Positions 60,457 through 64,000 of a DNA stretch of 64,000 bases are shown piece after piece. Below the pieces are notes generated by a model that did not search any database, was not told the DNA's origin, and was given only the letters and a program-made list of their open reading frames with translations. Source of the stretch: Variibacter gotjawalensis. GTDB lineage: Bacteria > Pseudomonadota > Alphaproteobacteria > Rhizobiales > Xanthobacteraceae. The stretch covers positions 1,317,501-1,381,500 of the forward strand of contig NZ_AP014946.1 of NCBI RefSeq assembly GCF_002355335.1. The letters run 5' to 3'. How positions within the stretch are numbered: position 1 is the stretch's first letter; the number at the start of each line of letters is the position of its first letter. The position numbers and the translations under genes were made by a program.

Positions 60457-62333
60457 ATGGACGTCAGGTCAGCTGCCGGAGATTTGGATGAGGCAGCCAA
60501 GCAGAAGTCACAAGCTCGGCTCTTTTGGCGCAGCGGACGCGGTTTTTGGCGCGAAACGCAGGTCGCCTGGTGGCTGACGGGAGGCATTGTCCTCTTCGTC
60601 CTCGTCCAGCTCTGGTTTCAATACAAGCTTAACCTCTGGAATCGGTCGATCTTCGACGCGCTGGAAAAGAAGGACGGTGGCGCCGTCTGGTCGCTCGCGC
60701 TGTCCTTCGGTCCGCTAGCGCTCGGAAGCATCGTGACGGCGATCATCATCGTATACGTCCGCATGCGCATGCAGCGGCGCTGGCGCGGGTGGCTGACGCA
60801 GAACATCACCAACCGCTGGCTTAACGGCGGGCGCTATTTCCAGCTCAACTTCATGCCGGGCGACCACGAAAACCCCGAGCATCGCCTCACCGAGGATATG
60901 CGCGTCGCCACCGAGGCGCCGGTCGATTTCGCCACCGGCATCCTCACGGCGTTCCTCACCGCGACGACATTCATCGGCGTTTTGTATTTTGTCGGCGGCT
61001 CGCTCGAATTCGATTGGGGCGGCAGCAAGGTCACGATCCCGGCCTTCCTCGTCATCGCGGTTGTCGCTTACTGCGCGATCGTCAGCGGCTCGATGACCAT
61101 CATCGCGCGCAGTTTCGTTCCGGTCGCCGCGGCGAAGAACCAATCGGAAGCCGAATTCCGCTACGCGCTGACGCGTGTACGCGAGAACGGCGAGTCGATC
61201 GCCATCCTCGGCGGCGAAGAGGAGGAGAAGGCCGGCCTCAACAAGTTGCTCTCCCGCGTCGTCGTCGCGTGGCAGAAGATGGCCGCGCAATACATGCGCA
61301 CGACCGGCGTCTCGCACGCGAACTTCATCATCGCGTCGGTCATCCCGGTGATCCTATGTTCGCCGAAATATCTCGCCGGCACGATGTCGCTCGGCGAAGT
61401 GATGCAGGCGGCCGCTGCATTCATCCAGGTGCAATACGCGTTCAACTGGATCGTCGACAATTATCCGAAGCTCGCCGAATGGACCGCTTCCGCTCGCCGT
61501 GTCGGCAGCCTGGTTCAGTCGCTCGACAACATGGACGCGATCGAGAAGGACGACCGCGTCGGCCTGATCAAGCGCACCGAGACGGACGACGTCGCGATCC
61601 GCCTTCGTAATCTGCAGGTCAATCTCTCGGACGGCACCGTCGTCGTCGACGACGCGGACATCGACGTGAAGCCGGGCGAGAAAATCCTGCTCGCGGGCGA
61701 GTCCGGCAGCGGCAAGAGCACGCTCGTCCGCGCCATTGCGGGCTTGTGGCCGTGGGGCAGCGGCGAGATCGCGCTCAAGCGCGACGCCAAACTCTTTATG
61801 ATGCCGCAGCGCCCGTATATCCCGATCGGCACGCTGCGCCGCGCTGCCGCTTATCCGGAATCGCCGGACAGTCTGGAGGAGAAGGATCTCCACGAGGCGC
61901 TCGAATTCGTCGGCCTGGCGCACGCCGCCGAACGCCTCGACGAGGAAGACGTCGTCTGGTCCAACGTCCTGTCGGGCGGCGAGCAGCAGCGCTTGTCCTT
62001 CGCGCGTCTCCTCCTGCACAAGCCCGATATCGTCGTGATGGACGAGTCGACCTCCGCGCTCGATACGAAGAGCCAGAACGAGCTCCTCACGCGGCTCAAC
62101 GAACGCATGCCCGACATGGCGCTGATCAGCGTCGGCCACCGTGCCGAGCTCGAGATGTTCCACGACCGCAAGGTCAATCTGGTGCGCAAGCGTGGCGGCG
62201 CGCAGCTCGAAGACGAAGACAAGGCGGACGACATGCCAATCGCGCGCGGAATCGATATGCTGCGCAAACTGTGGCAGCGCGCCGAGAAGGCGCAGTCCAA
62301 AGCCGAGAAAAAGCCGGAGCCGAGCGGAGCAAA

Positions 62334-62337
<4 letters not shown>
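60457..62337 (+). CDS. SbmA/BacA-like ABC transporter (fused membrane and ATPase domains)
   Basis: 626 aa. ABC_membrane_2-type N-terminal half with helices (VAWWLTGGIVLFVLVQLWFQY, FGPLALGSIVTAIIIVYV) and RWRGWLTQNITNRWLNGGRYFQL, then the ATPase with Walker A AGESGSGKSTLVRAIAGLW (about 414), signature LSGGEQQRLSFARLL and Walker B DIVVMDESTSAL. This is the BacA-related/YddA group, relatives of peroxisomal ABCD transporters. BacA moves peptides and affects very-long-chain fatty acid in Rhizobiales. ATG 60457 follows GGGAG. Its TGA overlaps the hydrolase ATG. Confidence 0.92.
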
Positions 62338-63007
<670 letters not shown>

Positions 63008-63011
<4 letters not shown>

Positions 63012-63113
63012 CCCGGATGAGCGAGGCGCAGACGAGCGATATCCGGGGGTCTTAGCCCGACGTGAATGATGGCCCCGGATGTCGCGGCGCTACGCGCCGC
63101 TCATCCGGGCTAC
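63008..63113. repeat. Dispersed palindromic repeat, family A copy 3; supplies the hydrolase stop codon
   Basis: GTAGCCCGGATGAGCG (63008-63023) and GCTCATCCGGGCTAC (63099-63113) are inverted; internal ATATCCGGGGG and CCCCGGATGTCGCGG. The TAG at 63009-63011 ends the alpha/beta-hydrolase frame. Confidence 0.8.
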
Positions 63114-63138
63114 AGACGCGGGCATTCCCAAAGAAAAA

Positions 63139-63169
63139 CGTGGATGGCCCGCATGAAGCGGGCCATGAC
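63139..63169. repeat. Dispersed palindromic repeat, family C copy 2
   Basis: ATGGCCCGC-atgaa-GCGGGCCAT inside a 31-bp unit that differs from the reverse complement of 48297-48327 by one base. Confidence 0.75.
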
Positions 63170-63180
63170 GGAGTTCCAAA

Positions 63181-64000
63181 TCAACGCAGCTTCGCGCCGA
63201 AATTCCGCTTCGGATCGAACTCCTGCGTCGCGCGGCCGAACGGTTCCGCCGCCTTGCCGCCCTTGCGCGGCAGAAACTGTCCCGAACCCGGCTTCGCGTG
63301 CAGCTTTTCGTCCGCGACCAGAACTTCGCCGCGCAGCAGGACGGTGGTCGGCCAGCCTTTCACAGTGCGGCCCTTCCACGGCGTGTAGCCGGATTTGTCC
63401 TTCACCATCTTGTCCGTGAAGGTGACGCTCTTCTTCGGATCCCAGATCGCGATGTCGGCGTCGGAGCCGATCGCGATCGTGCCCTTCTTCGGATAGAGGT
63501 TGTAAATCTTCGCCGGATTGGTCGACGTCCACTCGACGAATTTCGACGCATCGAAGCGGCCGTTCGACACCATCTCGTTGAACACCATCGGGAGACGGCC
63601 TTCGTAGCCCGGCATGCCGTTCGGCACCTGCTTGAACGTCGCCTTAGTCCCGCCCATCAATTTGCCGGTCTCGTTGAAGGCATACGGCGCGTGGTCGGAC
63701 GAGATCAGCTGCAGATCGCCGAGCGACAAAGCTTGCCACAGCGCCTCCTGGTCCGACGCATTGCGTGCCGGCGGCGAGAACATCCACTTGCGCCCTTCGA
63801 CGCCCGGCTTGTCGAGCTGCTCTTTGGTGAGAAACAGATATTGCGGGCACGTCTCGGCGAACACTTTCAGACCCTCGCCGCGATAGTGGCGGATCACCTG
63901 CGCGCCCTCGGCGGTCGAGACGTGGAAGATCATGATCGGCTGATCGACCAGCGCCGCGCAGGCGACCAGACGATGGAACGCTTCCGGCTCGCACAGGCGC
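63181..64000 (-). CDS. Dihydropyrimidinase / D-hydantoinase (partial, 5' end outside window)
   Basis: C-terminal 272 residues of a cyclic amidohydrolase that opens dihydropyrimidine or hydantoin rings. Visible: FHVSTAEGAQVIRHYRGEGL (metal His), VFAETCPQYLFLTKEQLDKPGVEG-like region, SSDHAPYAFNETGKL (Asp/His), NGMPGYEGRLPMVFNEMV and STNPAKIYNLYPKKGTIAIGSDADIAIWDP. The N-terminal HxH motif and carbamylated Lys lie outside. Assignment as DHPase over allantoinase rests on the GMPGYEGR and TSTNPAKIY motifs. Confidence 0.93.
   Translation of the reverse strand, partial: RLCEPEAFHRLVACAALVDQPIMIFHVSTAEGAQVIRHYRGEGLKVFAETCPQYLFLTKEQLDKPGVEGRKWMFSPPARNASDQEALWQALSLGDLQLISSDHAPYAFNETGKLMGGTKATFKQVPNGMPGYEGRLPMVFNEMVSNGRFDASKFVEWTSTNPAKIYNLYPKKGTIAIGSDADIAIWDPKKSVTFTDKMVKDKSGYTPWKGRTVKGWPTTVLLRGEVLVADEKLHAKPGSGQFLPRKGGKAAEPFGRATQEFDPKRNFGAKLR

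Overview
The window looks like core chromosome of a high-GC alphaproteobacterium of the order Hyphomicrobiales (Bradyrhizobium / Pseudolabrys / Xanthobacteraceae-like). This is inferred from gene order (ffh-rpsP-rimM-trmD-rplS; ctaC-ctaD-ctaB-ctaG-ctaE-DUF983-SURF1 close to thrC and an M16 peptidase), from families typical of the group (IalB, DUF4170, CsbD, short 'SFPASDPP' proteins), and from matches to the CtrA and EcfG consensus sites of alphaproteobacteria. There is no phage, integrase, transposase, CRISPR array, rRNA or convincing tRNA. About 68 genes are supported, including three too short for a 60-codon cut-off or otherwise easily missed: a 24-aa membrane peptide, a 52-aa acidic protein and an approximately 59-aa cox-operon protein.

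Layout. 1-4.6 kb: end of mtaB, dapF, an exported GyrI-like protein, a metallo-beta-lactamase-fold hydrolase, and a divergent thioesterase/MarR pair. 4.8-8.5 kb: ffh-rpsP-rimM-trmD-rplS, closed by a strong terminator. 8.7-13.6 kb: an orphan ParA-like ATPase behind a CtrA box, a nadX-like dehydrogenase with a TIM-barrel isomerase, an exported MBL protein and an M20 amidohydrolase. 13.7-18.5 kb: the glycine cleavage operon gcvT-gcvH-gcvPA-gcvPB under a tandem glycine riboswitch. 18.6-22.6 kb: lipoprotein, GNAT, M16 peptidase, thrC. 22.7-23.4 kb: a vapBC toxin-antitoxin pair on the opposite strand. 23.4-29.9 kb: the aa3 cytochrome c oxidase operon. 30.3-33.2 kb: IalB protein and a block of small envelope/stress proteins, with an EcfG-type promoter before csbD. 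33.2-35 kb: a soxAX plus thioredoxin unit. 35.1-40.8 kb: an MFS carrier, an FMN 2-hydroxy-acid oxidase and a TRAP transporter. 41-44.8 kb: class A beta-lactamase divergent from a DGPF protein/ECF42 sigma factor pair, then a small membrane protein and a VOC protein. 44.9-48.2 kb: a RamB/ScfR-type regulator divergent from isocitrate lyase. 48.5-52.9 kb: crotonase, membrane protein/MarR pair, CoA-transferase, 2-hydroxyacid dehydrogenase. 53.4-57.8 kb: an RND pump and its adaptor. 57.9-64 kb: a PAS-GGDEF-EAL protein behind a CtrA box, an SbmA-like ABC protein, an alpha/beta hydrolase and the end of a dihydropyrimidinase.

The most interesting signals are regulatory. Two identical TGTCGG-N17-CGTCCT elements bracket the ECF42 locus and predict an autoregulated regulon. 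Two exact TTAA-N7-TTAAC CtrA boxes precede the ParA-like and c-di-GMP genes. Two exact GGAAC-N17-CGTT EcfG promoters precede csbD and a 52-aa gene. A hairpin appears to sequester the ribosome-binding site of the 24-aa membrane peptide. Long inverted repeats sit in front of five regulator-type genes. Three families of dispersed palindromic repeats fill most larger intergenic gaps, and members of one family supply the stop codons of two neighbouring genes. I see no wholly new multi-gene system; the ECF42 regulon prediction is the strongest candidate for something worth testing.
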